This document shows, piece by piece, positions 17,899-26,036 of a DNA stretch of 64,000 nucleotides. A model generated the notes under the pieces. The model was not told where the DNA came from and made no database searches. It saw only the letters and a program-made list of their open reading frames with translations. Every line of letters starts with the position of its first letter. Position 1 is the first letter of the stretch. Both the position numbers and the translations under genes were made by a program. Source of the DNA: Algimonas ampicilliniresistens (GTDB lineage: Bacteria > Pseudomonadota > Alphaproteobacteria > Caulobacterales > Maricaulaceae); contig NZ_BSNK01000001.1 in assembly GCF_030159955.1 (NCBI RefSeq), positions 62,001-126,000 of the forward strand, in the 5' to 3' direction.

Positions 17899-18741
17899 TT
17901 GCGAACTGAGCCTGCTCAGCTTGCTCCCGGTCTATATGTCGTCGCCACGCCGATCGGTAATCTGCGGGATATTACGCTGCGCGCGCTTGATGTGCTGCGT
18001 AGCGCCGATCTGGTGCTGGCCGAAGATACGCGGGTCAGCGGCAAACTTCTCTCTGCCTATGACATCGACGCGTCTGTGAGCGCCTATCATGACCATAATG
18101 CGGCGAAGCGCACGCCGGGGCTGATTAAGGCCTTAAAGAAGGGCGAGCGGATCGCGCTGATGTCGGATGCAGGCACACCTCTGGTCAGTGATCCGGGGTT
18201 CCGCTTGGTCCGGGCCGCCGTCGAAGCCGGGATCGATGTGTTTCCCTTGCCGGGGGCCAGCGCCGTTCTAGCGGGCCTCGTCAAATCCGGTTTGCCAACA
18301 GACCGGTTCTTTTTCGCAGGCTTTCTACCGCCGCGGACGGTGGCGCGACAAAAAGAGATCGAGGCCCTGCGCAACATCCCCGGAACCTTGGTTCTGTTTG
18401 AAACCGGGCCGCGAGTTGAAGCGTGTCTACGCGATCTGGCTCTCCAGCTCGGCAATCGTCAGGCCGTGCTGACGCGCGAACTGACGAAGCGCTTTGAAGA
18501 AGCGCGCTACGGCACATTGAGCGATCTGGCAGATGGTATCGCTTCCGATCCGCCCAAGGGTGAAATCGTCCTGTTGGTCCACGGTCCGGAAACCTCGCGT
18601 TGGGACGGCGAAGTTGTGCGCGATGCGCTCCGGGACCGATTGGAGACGATGAAACTCAAGGCTGCTTGCGCTGAGATCGCAGAAGTGTCTGGCTGGTCCA
18701 AGCGAGAGCTTTATGCGCTTGGCCTGTCGCTGAAATCGTAG
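17899..18741 (+). CDS. rsmI: 16S rRNA 2'-O-ribose C1402 methyltransferase RsmI
   Basis: RsmI methylates the ribose of C1402 in the ribosomal P site with SAM. The 280-residue tetrapyrrole-methylase fold shows LYVVATPIGNLRDITLRAL, LAEDTRVSGKLL, ALMSDAGTPLVSDPGFRLV and LPGASAVLAGLVKSGLP in the expected order. The start is uncertain: TTG 17899 is the first conventional start in frame, only 85 bases from the divergent LpoA-like gene; the family usually has 5-15 residues before LYVVATPIGN, so this fits. The yraN gene follows four bases later. Confidence 0.95.
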   Translation: MRTEPAQLAPGLYVVATPIGNLRDITLRALDVLRSADLVLAEDTRVSGKLLSAYDIDASVSAYHDHNAAKRTPGLIKALKKGERIALMSDAGTPLVSDPGFRLVRAAVEAGIDVFPLPGASAVLAGLVKSGLPTDRFFFAGFLPPRTVARQKEIEALRNIPGTLVLFETGPRVEACLRDLALQLGNRQAVLTRELTKRFEEARYGTLSDLADGIASDPPKGEIVLLVHGPETSRWDGEVVRDALRDRLETMKLKAACAEIAEVSGWSKRELYALGLSLKS

Positions 18742-18744
18742 GGT

Positions 18745-19116
18745 GTGGTGAAGCTGCAGAAGCAGAGAGCGGAGCGGGCGGGCCGCCGTGCCGAGAGGTT
18801 GGTGGCGTTATATCTGCGCCTCACCGGGCACCGAATTCTGGCGCACCGGTTCAAGACCCGTTCCGGTGAGATCGATCTTATCGCGCGAAGAAGGAAGACC
18901 TTGATCTTCATAGAGGTCAAGCAGCGCGCGAGGGCTGAGCATGCCGTCGATCCCGTCACCGCCCGCTCAGAAGAACGCATCATCCGCGCGGGCGAGGTCT
19001 TTCTGTCGCGCAACCCCCGCTATGTCGAAGAGGCGTTTGCGCTACGTTATGATGTGGTGATTGTGACCGGCATATGGCGAATTCGTCACCAGACGGACGT
19101 GTTTCGCGGCTGGTAA
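18745..19116 (+). CDS. YraN family endonuclease-like protein (UPF0102)
   Basis: This 123-residue protein starts at GTG 18745, three bases after the rsmI stop codon. It carries the UPF0102 core GEIDLIARRRKTLIFIEVKQR with the Asp and Glu-x-Lys metal-binding triad of the PD-(D/E)XK nuclease fold, and AARRAERLVALYL-like helices before it. The yraN-rsmI linkage is widely conserved; the cellular role remains poorly defined. A basic N-terminus is normal for the family. Confidence 0.93.
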   Translation: MVKLQKQRAERAGRRAERLVALYLRLTGHRILAHRFKTRSGEIDLIARRRKTLIFIEVKQRARAEHAVDPVTARSEERIIRAGEVFLSRNPRYVEEAFALRYDVVIVTGIWRIRHQTDVFRGW

Positions 19117-19156
19117 TGTTAACCCGTTGGTGACTCTGTTTCCTTAGACTTTCCTT

Positions 19157-20062
19157 ATGTTTAGACTGTCGATCCGTTCTTTGTCGCCTTTCGGGCTCCG
19201 CCAAACGAAACGTTTAGCGCCGCTCTTAATCTCCGCCATCATGATCTCAGGCTGTGCTGTCGCCACGGCAGGCATTGAGAAGGGCGATGAACGTAGCTTC
19301 GTGCGCTCGCTGAATGATGTGAATGCGGGTCGTGCGATCGGATCACGCATGAAACGCGCCCACGACTATGAGCTAGGCGGCGTCGATGTTGAAGTTGCGG
19401 AAGGGGTCGTTCTGTTGTCGGGTAATGTCCCGCGCAAGGAAGACCGGATCGAAGCAGCTCGCATCGCTTGGTCGGCTCCGCGCGTGCAGCAGGTCGGCAA
19501 TGAAATCATGATCAAGGATAAGCAGGGCTTCGTACGCAACACGAAGGACGGTTTTCTGGAAAAATCAGTTCGGGCGCGGCTGACGGCGGACAAATATGTC
19601 AAAGGCCGCAACTATAATATCGAAACCCATGACGGGGTTGTCTACCTGATGGGCGTGGCGCGCTCGGCGGAAGAGCTAGAACGTGCGGCGCGGATTGCGT
19701 CTCTGACCCGGGGCACGCGTGAAGTGATCTCATATGTCCGGATTGCCGATCTGCCCAATGCTCCAGACATGGGGGCTGAGGCCGCTGTTCCGCAATCTAT
19801 GGTTCCTGTGCAGCGCCCCTTACCGGATTTTCTGACTGACGAGCCTATGCCGGGTCAAGATCTCGCGGACACGCCTGCCCCAATGCGTCAGGCACCGATG
19901 GATGAGCCGATCCCCTATCGTGATCCACAATCGGCTAATCCATATGATTTAGGACAGACCGTCGTTCCCGCCGATCCGAATGCAGCGCCCTATTACATCG
20001 ACCCAGAAACGGGCCAGCAGATTCAGGTGAAGAACTGGGTCCGCGAGGTCCCAGAAGATTGA
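19157..20062 (+). CDS. BON-domain lipoprotein (YraP/DolP-like)
   Basis: A 301-residue predicted outer-membrane lipoprotein with lipobox ISGC (Cys33), two BON domains (about 65-125, GGVDVEVAEGVVLLSGNVPRKEDR, and about 130-200, THDGVVYLMGVARSAEELERA), and a long low-complexity Pro/Asp-rich tail rich in PMDEP-like repeats ending in NWVREVPED. BON domains bind membranes; DolP maintains outer-membrane integrity. The tail is longer than in enterobacterial homologues. It is the last gene of the rsmI-yraN-BON cluster. Confidence 0.9.
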   Translation: MFRLSIRSLSPFGLRQTKRLAPLLISAIMISGCAVATAGIEKGDERSFVRSLNDVNAGRAIGSRMKRAHDYELGGVDVEVAEGVVLLSGNVPRKEDRIEAARIAWSAPRVQQVGNEIMIKDKQGFVRNTKDGFLEKSVRARLTADKYVKGRNYNIETHDGVVYLMGVARSAEELERAARIASLTRGTREVISYVRIADLPNAPDMGAEAAVPQSMVPVQRPLPDFLTDEPMPGQDLADTPAPMRQAPMDEPIPYRDPQSANPYDLGQTVVPADPNAAPYYIDPETGQQIQVKNWVREVPED

Positions 20063-20073
20063 GTTAGGCTCAG

Positions 20074-20418
20074 TTAGAGCCAAGTCGCCTTCGCAGCCGC
20101 ATCCCAACCGACCGTCGTTTGATTGCCATCCGTTATCGCTGGGCGTTTTAGCAATGTTGGATGCGCGCCGATCAGTGTCACGGCTTTCGCATCATCAAGG
20201 TCAGCTTTCGATACATCGTCTAGTCCGCGCCACGTGGTCGAGCGCCGGTTCAGGGCTTTTTCAAATCCGACTGCGTCAACGATGCTGGCAATCTCATCAG
20301 GGCTCATCCGGTCTGCCCGCACGTCGATAATGTTTGGGCTCAAGCCAGCCGCCTGTATCTCTTTGATGGCTTTGCGACACGTGTCGCAGCTTTTGAGGGA
20401 ATAGACTTTCATGCCCAT
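20074..20418 (-). CDS. ArsC/Spx-family reductase-like protein (YffB-like)
   Basis: This 114-residue thioredoxin-fold protein of the ArsC/Spx superfamily begins KVYSLKSCDTCRKAIKEIQ, with a CxxC redox pair at residues 11-14, and carries the conserved RSTTWRGL (residues 59-66), LLKRPAI and GWD segments near the C-terminus. YffB-type proteins may use glutathione. It follows the alpha/beta hydrolase gene by three bases on the minus strand. Two in-frame ATGs (20418, 20412) are possible. Arsenate reductase activity is not implied. Confidence 0.87.
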   Translation of the reverse strand: MGMKVYSLKSCDTCRKAIKEIQAAGLSPNIIDVRADRMSPDEIASIVDAVGFEKALNRRSTTWRGLDDVSKADLDDAKAVTLIGAHPTLLKRPAITDGNQTTVGWDAAAKATWL

Positions 20419-20421
20419 GTC

Positions 20422-21261
20422 CTAAACGCGACCGGATAGAAGATCGATGAAATCGATTATGGCCTGATAAATGACCGCGCGGCTCGTATCATTATGGAGC
20501 TCATGTTCAACATCTGGAAACGGGCGGAAGTCAGCGCGGGCGGCCGCACCAAACGTCTGGCTAGCCGCGAAATCGGTGAGCTGGTCATCGGTTGCGTGGA
20601 CCATCAGCAGGGGTAGAGCCCAGTCGCTCGCGCGTTCTGTCAGCGCTTCACCGTTTTCGATAATCTCAACCGCTGTCTTTAGGCCAAGCCGACTGTGGTT
20701 CAGCGCGTCGCGCTCATATTCAGCTTGTTCTTGAGGCAGCGTTGAAATCTGATCGCCAGAAATCGCATTTTTCATGGATGCGTTTGGCATTAGTTTGGCA
20801 ACGAGTTTGACGACGGCCCGTAAGGGCGCTGGCACAGGATCAGCGGGTGCGACAAGCGGGGCGGAGGCAATGATACCCGCCACGCCGGGGTCAGCTTTCA
20901 GCCCGTGATCCAGAACGATGCCGCCGCCCATAGAATGACCATAGAGCACAAGCGGGCCCTTACTCTCTCCGTGCAACTCCCGGGCGCGCGTCAGCAAGGC
21001 GTGAAGATCGGCGCGAAAATCATCAAAGCTGCGGATGATGCCGCGCTTACCTGCACTACGGCCATGGCCGCGCAGATCGATGGCCACGGTTTGAACCCCA
21101 TGCCCCGCCAGATGGCTTGCCATATCCACATAACGCCCAGAATGTTCGCCAAACCCATGCACGAGCGCCAGCGTGGCGTGGGGATGTTTGGCTGCCCAAT
21201 GACGGGCGAAAAGCTTCGTCCCGTCGCCAGATGTCAGTTGGAATGTGTGACCATCATCCAT
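20422..21261 (-). CDS. Alpha/beta hydrolase, monoacylglycerol lipase/lysophospholipase-like
   Basis: A 279-residue serine hydrolase of the Hydrolase_4 type. It shows VHGFGEHSGRY (oxyanion), DLRGHGRSAGKRG, the nucleophile elbow GHSMGG with Ser110, Asp in HATDDQLTDF near 222 and His in DVEHELHND near 253. Together these match the PldB/monoacylglycerol lipase group. No signal peptide is present, so it is cytosolic. It is cotranscribed with the ArsC-like gene. Confidence 0.9.
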   Translation of the reverse strand: MDDGHTFQLTSGDGTKLFARHWAAKHPHATLALVHGFGEHSGRYVDMASHLAGHGVQTVAIDLRGHGRSAGKRGIIRSFDDFRADLHALLTRARELHGESKGPLVLYGHSMGGGIVLDHGLKADPGVAGIIASAPLVAPADPVPAPLRAVVKLVAKLMPNASMKNAISGDQISTLPQEQAEYERDALNHSRLGLKTAVEIIENGEALTERASDWALPLLMVHATDDQLTDFAASQTFGAAARADFRPFPDVEHELHNDTSRAVIYQAIIDFIDLLSGRV

Positions 21262-21286
21262 AAATTTGTCCTAGATCAGGTTGGGT

Positions 21287-21739
21287 TTAGGTCCAGACCG
21301 CTGTGCCATAAGCGAGCACTTCACAGCCGCCCATTGCTGTGCCGCTATCGCCGAGATTGGAGCTGATCAAGCGGATATTGTGGACGGCGACAGCCCCGCG
21401 CCCCTGTGCGTCTTCTGCCATGCGCAGAACAGCTTCGCGGCGGGCCCGCATCATCATGTTTTCATGCATATGGAACCGTCCGCCAATCAGTTTGCGTAGG
21501 GTGACAGCGATACGGCGGAAAAAATCATAAGCGACAACAGTTGATCCCGTCACGAGCTCGCCGCGCTCTCCATCAGCATGGGGAAGTGTTGTGAGTATGA
21601 CGTCACCTAACTCAGCTTCACGCTGCTCTAGGTCAGCCAAATGATTACGTTGCGCGACCGTACCGAAAATAAACCCAATCAGCAGCAAAGCCACAAATGG
21701 CCCGATGCTTATGAGCATGGATAGCGTAATGTCGTTCAC
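21287..21739 (-). CDS. YbjQ-like heavy-metal-binding-fold protein with membrane anchor
   Basis: This 150-residue protein has an N-terminal transmembrane helix (about 7-27, MLISIGPFVALLLIGFIFGTVA) followed by a YbjQ/UPF0145 domain (TGSTVVAYDFFRRIAVTLRKLIGGRFHMHENMMMRARREAVLRM... to AYGTAVW). It is a paralogue of the next gene upstream, 24 bases away, sharing the GG-x-n-R-REA-RM pattern and the AYGTAV ending. The membrane-anchored form paired with a soluble one suggests a decameric ring at the membrane. Metal binding is not demonstrated for the family. Confidence 0.85.
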   Translation of the reverse strand: MNDITLSMLISIGPFVALLLIGFIFGTVAQRNHLADLEQREAELGDVILTTLPHADGERGELVTGSTVVAYDFFRRIAVTLRKLIGGRFHMHENMMMRARREAVLRMAEDAQGRGAVAVHNIRLISSNLGDSGTAMGGCEVLAYGTAVWT

Positions 21740-21763
21740 TGAAGAGGCTCCAACCTAGCGAGC

Positions 21764-22090
21764 TTACTCGACAACAACCGCCGTTCCATAGGCGTAGAGC
21801 TCGGACGCGCCAGAGGTTACGGAGCTGGTCGATAGGCGGATATTGACGATCGCATTGGCGCCTTGGGCGCGAGCATCTTCGGTCATGCGCCGGATTGCGT
21901 CGCGGCGGGCTTCTTCCAGTAATTCGGTATAACCGCGTAGTTCACCGCCGACGATATTTTTCAATCCTGCGGCAATGTCGCGACCGACATGTTTCGCGCG
22001 AACGACATTCCCTTGAGCCAGTCCGATATGTCGCACGATCGTGCGCCCCGGGACGGATTCCATATTGGTCAGGATGATATCGTCAGTCAT
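21764..22090 (-). CDS. YbjQ family protein (UPF0145), soluble
   Basis: A 108-residue protein with the complete UPF0145 fold: ILTNMESVPGRTIVRHIGLAQGNVVRAKHVGRDI, then GGELRGYTELLEEARRDAIRRMTEDARAQGANAIVNIRLSTSS and AYGTAVVVE. The length is standard. It is first in a two-gene unit with the membrane-anchored paralogue. The biochemical role of the family is unknown; structures show pentameric or decameric rings. Confidence 0.92.
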   Translation of the reverse strand: MTDDIILTNMESVPGRTIVRHIGLAQGNVVRAKHVGRDIAAGLKNIVGGELRGYTELLEEARRDAIRRMTEDARAQGANAIVNIRLSTSSVTSGASELYAYGTAVVVE

Positions 22091-22215
22091 GGCAATATCG
22101 TTACATGAAAACGCGCCTCCGGCAACGCCAGACAGATTGACCGGATCGATATAGCACGCAGTTTTCGGGATCGGACTGCTTGCGCGGCCTATCCCTCTGC
22201 GGCAAAGCTCGCGCC

Positions 22216-23175
22216 ATGGCAGCTACCCAGAAACTTCGTGTCGCGTTCCAGATGGATCCGATGGAACATGTCGATATTGCTGGAGACACCACCTTCGCTC
22301 TGGCGCTGGAAGCGCAATCGCGCGGGATGAGCCTGTTTGAATATGGGCCGCAGCACCTTGTCTATGATCAGGGCAGGGTCTTAGCCCATGCCCGTCCAAT
22401 GCGGGTTCAAGCCAAGGTCGGCCATCATGTCGAATTTGATGATCGACGGGTGATTGATCTGGCTGACGATGTCGACGTTGTCTGGATGCGGCAGGATCCG
22501 CCTTTTGACATGGCCTATATTACGGCTGCGCATTTGTTGGAGCGTCTGTCTGGAACGACTTTGGTCGCTAATGATCCGCAATGGGTTCGGTCCTGCCCGG
22601 AAAAGATTGTCCCGCTGGATTATGCGCACCTCATGCCGCCGACCATGATTGCGCGCGACAAAACTATGATTGACGACTTTCGGGCGCGCCACGGCACAGT
22701 CATTATCAAGCCGCTTTACGGCAATGGGGGCGCTGGGATCTTCAAGCTCAAACCCGACGATTCCAATTATTCATCGCTGCTGGAGACGTTTTTCGAAATC
22801 AGCCGCGAACCCGTCATGGTTCAGGCATTTCTTCCGGCTGTCTCTGAAGGCGATAAGCGTATCTTGATTATTGATGGCGCGCTGGCGGGCGGGTTTAACC
22901 GCGTGCCGCAAAAGGGAGAGACCCGATCCAATATGCATGTGGGCGGTTCTGCCCAGCCGGTTGATCTGACTGAAATGGACATCGCGATTGCGACCGAATT
23001 AGGTCCGATGTTGCGAGAGCGCGGACAAATCTTGGTGGGAATTGACGTCATTGGCGGTAAGCTCACTGAGATCAATTTGACCAGCCCGACAGGGGTGCAT
23101 GAGTTGAAACGCTTTACCGGCGTAGACGCGACTGCTTTATGCTGGGATGCAATTGAGCGGCGGCTCGATGCCTAA
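22216..23175 (+). CDS. gshB: Glutathione synthetase
   Basis: GshB ligates glycine to gamma-glutamylcysteine using ATP. The 319-residue ATP-grasp protein starts MAATQKLRVAFQMDPMEHVDIAGDTTF and shows VVWMRQDPPFDMAYITAAHLLE, NDPQWVRSCPEKI, the ATP-grasp loop IIKPLYGNGGAGIFKL, EKGDKRIL-like GDKRILIIDG and EINLTSPTGVHEL (metal-binding Glu/Asn). The ATG at 22216 fits the family; a TTG at 22180 is an alternative. It is divergent from the YbjQ pair. Confidence 0.95.
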   Translation: MAATQKLRVAFQMDPMEHVDIAGDTTFALALEAQSRGMSLFEYGPQHLVYDQGRVLAHARPMRVQAKVGHHVEFDDRRVIDLADDVDVVWMRQDPPFDMAYITAAHLLERLSGTTLVANDPQWVRSCPEKIVPLDYAHLMPPTMIARDKTMIDDFRARHGTVIIKPLYGNGGAGIFKLKPDDSNYSSLLETFFEISREPVMVQAFLPAVSEGDKRILIIDGALAGGFNRVPQKGETRSNMHVGGSAQPVDLTEMDIAIATELGPMLRERGQILVGIDVIGGKLTEINLTSPTGVHELKRFTGVDATALCWDAIERRLDA

Positions 23176-23200
23176 AGTTTCCATTTAATTTCAACAACTT

Positions 23201-23246
23201 AGTCCGTTTTTGCGGACTGTGCCAGACTGTCGCAGCGTATGCTGCG
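23201..23246 (+). repeat. Two adjacent perfect hairpins between gshB and a glycosyltransferase
   Basis: AGTCCG-TTTTTG-CGGACT (23201-23218) and CGCAGC-GTAT-GCTGCG (23231-23246) are two six-bp perfect stems in tandem, ending 10 bases before the next start codon. Neither is followed by a T run, so classic termination is unlikely; a leader or attenuation structure, or a processing site, is possible. Confidence 0.4.
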
Positions 23247-23256
23247 TATGTAAACT

Positions 23257-24633
23257 ATGGCCATTCTCGCGCTCGTCACCTTACCGCTATCCGGACATAT
23301 GCGTCCGATGATAGCGGCTGCGCGGGCTTTGCAACAGGTGGGTCATCGCCCCATCGTCATTGGTCCCACAGACTTGACCGCACGTGTCCCCAAAGATGTT
23401 GAAACGCGCACTGTCGGTCTGTCCGATATGCCGCCGGGTCATCTTGACGATATGTGCGCATGTCTGACGCGGATGCAGTCTCTGAAAGACATGACGCAGA
23501 TGCTCGATGCGGTCGCTGCGCTGACCCAATTCTATCTCGATCATTTGCCCGCCGCTGTTAAGGCGATCGGCGCGTCGGCGATCCTGCATGACCAGCTAGA
23601 GCCGGGCGCCGGGATTGTGGCGCGCGGCCTGTCGTGCACGCTTGGTGTTCGCCACATTAGTCTGGCCTGCGCCTTACCGATGAACCGCGAAGCCGCCGTG
23701 CCGCCACCCTTTTTGGGTTGGCGTTATCGTCCCGGACCGTTCGGTGCGTGGCTAAACGGGGGTTATTATAATGTGGTGAATTGGATGCTGACCAAGCAGG
23801 GCCGGGCCTTGGAAGCGGGTGCGCGTCGTTTTGGCCTCTCCAAGCCTGAGGGTCTTCTCGACTGGCAGCGACCGTGGTCGGTCGATGACGGGCTGTCGCG
23901 AACGACTGACCTGTCTCAAGGGCTCGCGAGTCTCGACTTCCCGCGTAAACATCCGCCGATCTACCTCGGGCCTTTCCGCGAAGAGTCCACAGATTTCCCT
24001 GGCCTCGATGACATCGCCCCTGAGCGGGATGGGCGTCCGCTGGCCTTTATCTCTCTGGGCACTTTAATGGGAGGTCGTGGCCGCGTACTCGGCGCTATGG
24101 CGCGGGCGGCGACCCAGCGGGGCTTACAGCCCGTAGTCGTGCATGGCGGTCGGCTGTCGGGCGCGAAGGCCGATATGCCGCGCGGAACTATTATTCGCGA
24201 CTTTCTGGATCAGCGCGCCATTTTGTCAGACGCGTCGGCCGCGATTATTCATGGCGGGTATAATTCAACCATAGACGCAGTCGCCGCGGGCGTGCCGATG
24301 ATCACTGTGCCTCTTGCGTTCGAACAAGGAGCGATTGCCGCGCGCGTGGAACGCGCCGGTTTGGGACGTACGGTCGGCGCTATCGGACCGAGCTTGTCGC
24401 AACGAATAGCCCTGGCGTTGGGGGATGTACTGGATGACCCAGCGGTAAAACGGGCCGTGCGGCGCGCCCAGTTTGAAGCGTTAGCGGCCCCCGGTTTGGC
24501 GGGTTTGGTCGCGACTGTTGATGCGGCTCTGGATGGCCCAAACATGACGCGCACAGGATCGAATCGTACAGGCTCACACAGATTGACTGGAGGCATCATA
24601 CCGTCGCCGCTGAAAGGTCAGCCTGCCGGATAA
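23257..24633 (+). CDS. UGT-like glycosyltransferase (MGT family, GT1)
   Basis: A 458-residue GT-B enzyme that should transfer a sugar from a nucleotide donor to a lipid or small-molecule acceptor. The N-terminal acceptor domain starts ILALVTLPLSGHMRPMIAAARALQ; the C-terminal donor domain shows FISLGTLMGGRG, then the UGT signature AIIHGGYNSTIDAVAAGVPMITVPLAFEQGAIAARVERAGLG. Related enzymes glucosylate zeaxanthin or macrolides; the substrate here is unknown. No clear Shine-Dalgarno precedes the ATG. The C-terminal tail after 425 is polar and poorly conserved-looking. Confidence 0.87.
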   Translation: MAILALVTLPLSGHMRPMIAAARALQQVGHRPIVIGPTDLTARVPKDVETRTVGLSDMPPGHLDDMCACLTRMQSLKDMTQMLDAVAALTQFYLDHLPAAVKAIGASAILHDQLEPGAGIVARGLSCTLGVRHISLACALPMNREAAVPPPFLGWRYRPGPFGAWLNGGYYNVVNWMLTKQGRALEAGARRFGLSKPEGLLDWQRPWSVDDGLSRTTDLSQGLASLDFPRKHPPIYLGPFREESTDFPGLDDIAPERDGRPLAFISLGTLMGGRGRVLGAMARAATQRGLQPVVVHGGRLSGAKADMPRGTIIRDFLDQRAILSDASAAIIHGGYNSTIDAVAAGVPMITVPLAFEQGAIAARVERAGLGRTVGAIGPSLSQRIALALGDVLDDPAVKRAVRRAQFEALAAPGLAGLVATVDAALDGPNMTRTGSNRTGSHRLTGGIIPSPLKGQPAG

Positions 24634-24647
24634 AATGACCGTCGTCT

Positions 24648-24673
24648 GGAACCACTCGGAACAGGTCCGCGTT
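24648..24673 (+). promoter_or_regulatory. EcfG-type general stress promoter, GGAAC-N17-CGTT
   Basis: GGAAC at 24648-24652 and CGTT at 24670-24673 are spaced by 17 bases, matching the consensus recognised by the alphaproteobacterial general stress sigma factor EcfG. The entericidin ATG lies 33 bases downstream with a good AGGAG. No comparable pair was seen upstream of other genes in the window. Confidence 0.65.
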
Positions 24674-24706
24674 GTTTGGAGGCAATAACGCCTACAGGAG
24701 ACTGCA

Positions 24707-24880
24707 ATGAACCGCGAAGACAACACAAAAATGATCGATAAAAAAGGCCTCGGCGTCGCTAGCCTGATTCTGGCCGCAACCCTGTCCCTGGCAGCCTGTA
24801 ACACCATTGAAGGTGTCGGCGAAGATACGCAAAGCGCAGGTGAAGCCCTCGAAGAAGCCGCGAAAGACGCGTCCAACTAA
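24707..24880 (+). CDS. Entericidin-like small lipoprotein
   Basis: A 57-residue lipoprotein with signal KKGLGVASLILAATLSLAAC (lipidated Cys31) followed by NTIEGVGEDTQSAGEALEEAAKD, the entericidin A/B signature. In E. coli the ecnAB pair is a stationary-phase antidote/toxin lipoprotein system; alphaproteobacterial homologues are common and usually single. AGGAG lies six bases before the ATG. An EcfG-type promoter precedes it and a strong terminator follows 25 bases after the stop, so it is a monocistronic, probably stress-induced transcript. Confidence 0.9.
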   Translation: MNREDNTKMIDKKGLGVASLILAATLSLAACNTIEGVGEDTQSAGEALEEAAKDASN

Positions 24881-24904
24881 TCTGGATCTGCTTTCATGAT
24901 TATG

Positions 24905-24937
24905 GCCGCTCTCCTGCCGGAGGGCGGCTTTTTCTTT
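24905..24937 (+). terminator. Rho-independent terminator after entericidin
   Basis: A ten-bp GC-rich stem (GCCGCTCTCC / GGAGGGCGGC with one G-T wobble) and a TGCC loop are followed by TTTTTCTTT. It lies 25 bases after the entericidin stop codon and before the convergent coq7. Confidence 0.88.
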
Positions 24938-24948
24938 GGACAATAGAC

Positions 24949-25497
24949 TTAGACGCGTTCGGTAATCCGGATTGCGGCCAAGCAGCCCGCCCGGATCAGT
25001 CGCGATAGAACTGGATAGCCCGGGGCGTCATGCGCCCCGCCTTCGACGGCAATATCGCGGTGATGCAGCTCATCTTCGCGAAATTCTCGAAACGTGTCCG
25101 CCAGCTCCGGCTCAACGTCAGCAATTTCCTTCGCTTGCTCGTCATAATGTTGCTCAATCACCGTCTCGACGGCCTCGGTGCAGACATGGGCAGCCTTTTC
25201 GCCCATCAAAGCTGTCACGACGCCCAGCCCATAGCCCGCCACATTCCAGATGGGTGTCATGGCCGTGGGCCGGACTTCGCGTTCCACTAGTAATGTGTCG
25301 AACGCATCCAGATGTTTCTGCTCTTCGGCTTCCATCTCGGCCAATTGCGCGGCGATGGCCGCGGTGGCCGGGCTGCGGCTAAATACGGCCTGCTGACCGC
25401 GATAAATGGCGACGGCCCCATATTCGCCTGCGTGATCGACGCGCAGCATTTCAGCCACGCGGCGCGGTGTCGTTGCTTTTTTCAGACGCGGTTTCAT
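24949..25497 (-). CDS. coq7: Demethoxyubiquinone hydroxylase Coq7
   Basis: This diiron hydroxylase performs the penultimate ring hydroxylation of ubiquinone synthesis. The 182-residue protein has both Coq7 half-repeats: MLRVDHAGEYGAVAIYRGQ (ligand Glu25) with MEAEEQKHL, then CTEAVETVIEQHYDEQ with EFREDELHHRDIA, supplying the E, ExxH, E, ExxH ligands. It overlaps dsbB by four bases (ATGA), indicating translational coupling. Length is normal. It functions at the inner membrane surface. Confidence 0.95.
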   Translation of the reverse strand: MKPRLKKATTPRRVAEMLRVDHAGEYGAVAIYRGQQAVFSRSPATAAIAAQLAEMEAEEQKHLDAFDTLLVEREVRPTAMTPIWNVAGYGLGVVTALMGEKAAHVCTEAVETVIEQHYDEQAKEIADVEPELADTFREFREDELHHRDIAVEGGAHDAPGYPVLSRLIRAGCLAAIRITERV

Positions 25498-26036
25498 GCG
25501 GACCCCGAACGAAAGCCTGCGGGACGAAAGTTAAGCCGCCACGTACCGATGGCCCCTAGGAGAGACAGTAGCGCGTTCCAACCGGCCATTGAGATGCCGA
25601 GGAAAGACCAAGCGACGTCAGAACAGGCGACTGGACCGATGGGCTGGTCGAGGAAGGCGAGGGGATCATTCGGGTCAATAGGCCCGAGATCGCCGATACC
25701 ACCCGCGGCACAGGCTTTCGGGCCCTCCCACCAGCCAAATTCGACGCCAACATGAAACGCGCCCAAAGCTGCGGAGCCTAAGAGTAAGACGATCAGTAAA
25801 ACGGGGCCGAGCCATGTCGGTAGGCCTTTGCCAGAGCCAAAGGCGGCGCGCGCTAAGATGACGGCGATAGCGACGGCAACCACCGCCATATGGGCGTAAC
25901 GCTGCCAGTAGCACATGATGCAAGGCGCATAGCCAAGCCCATACTGGAAGATCCACGCCCCGCATAAAAGCGCCAATGAGAGCACCCCCGCAAACAAGGC
26001 GGCGCGGGCGTCAGTATGTTGAAGCAAAGGTTTCAT
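25494..26036 (-). CDS. Disulfide bond formation protein DsbB
   Basis: DsbB re-oxidises periplasmic DsbA and passes electrons to ubiquinone. The 180-residue, four-helix inner-membrane protein carries the first redox pair CIMC (Cys39, Cys42) in APCIMCYWQRYAH and a second periplasmic pair of cysteines (KACAAGG and PVACSD) like Cys104/Cys130 of E. coli. Coupling to coq7 links a quinone-dependent enzyme with quinone synthesis, although this may be fortuitous. Confidence 0.93.
   Translation of the reverse strand: MKPLLQHTDARAALFAGVLSLALLCGAWIFQYGLGYAPCIMCYWQRYAHMAVVAVAIAVILARAAFGSGKGLPTWLGPVLLIVLLLGSAALGAFHVGVEFGWWEGPKACAAGGIGDLGPIDPNDPLAFLDQPIGPVACSDVAWSFLGISMAGWNALLSLLGAIGTWRLNFRPAGFRSGSA

Noticed and set aside
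19117-19122. TTAACC before the BON lipoprotein gene
   Set aside because: Only half of a CtrA site.
20066-20081. Short GGCTC-AGTTA-GAGCC hairpin after the BON gene
   Set aside because: Five-bp stem and no T run; too weak for a terminator call.
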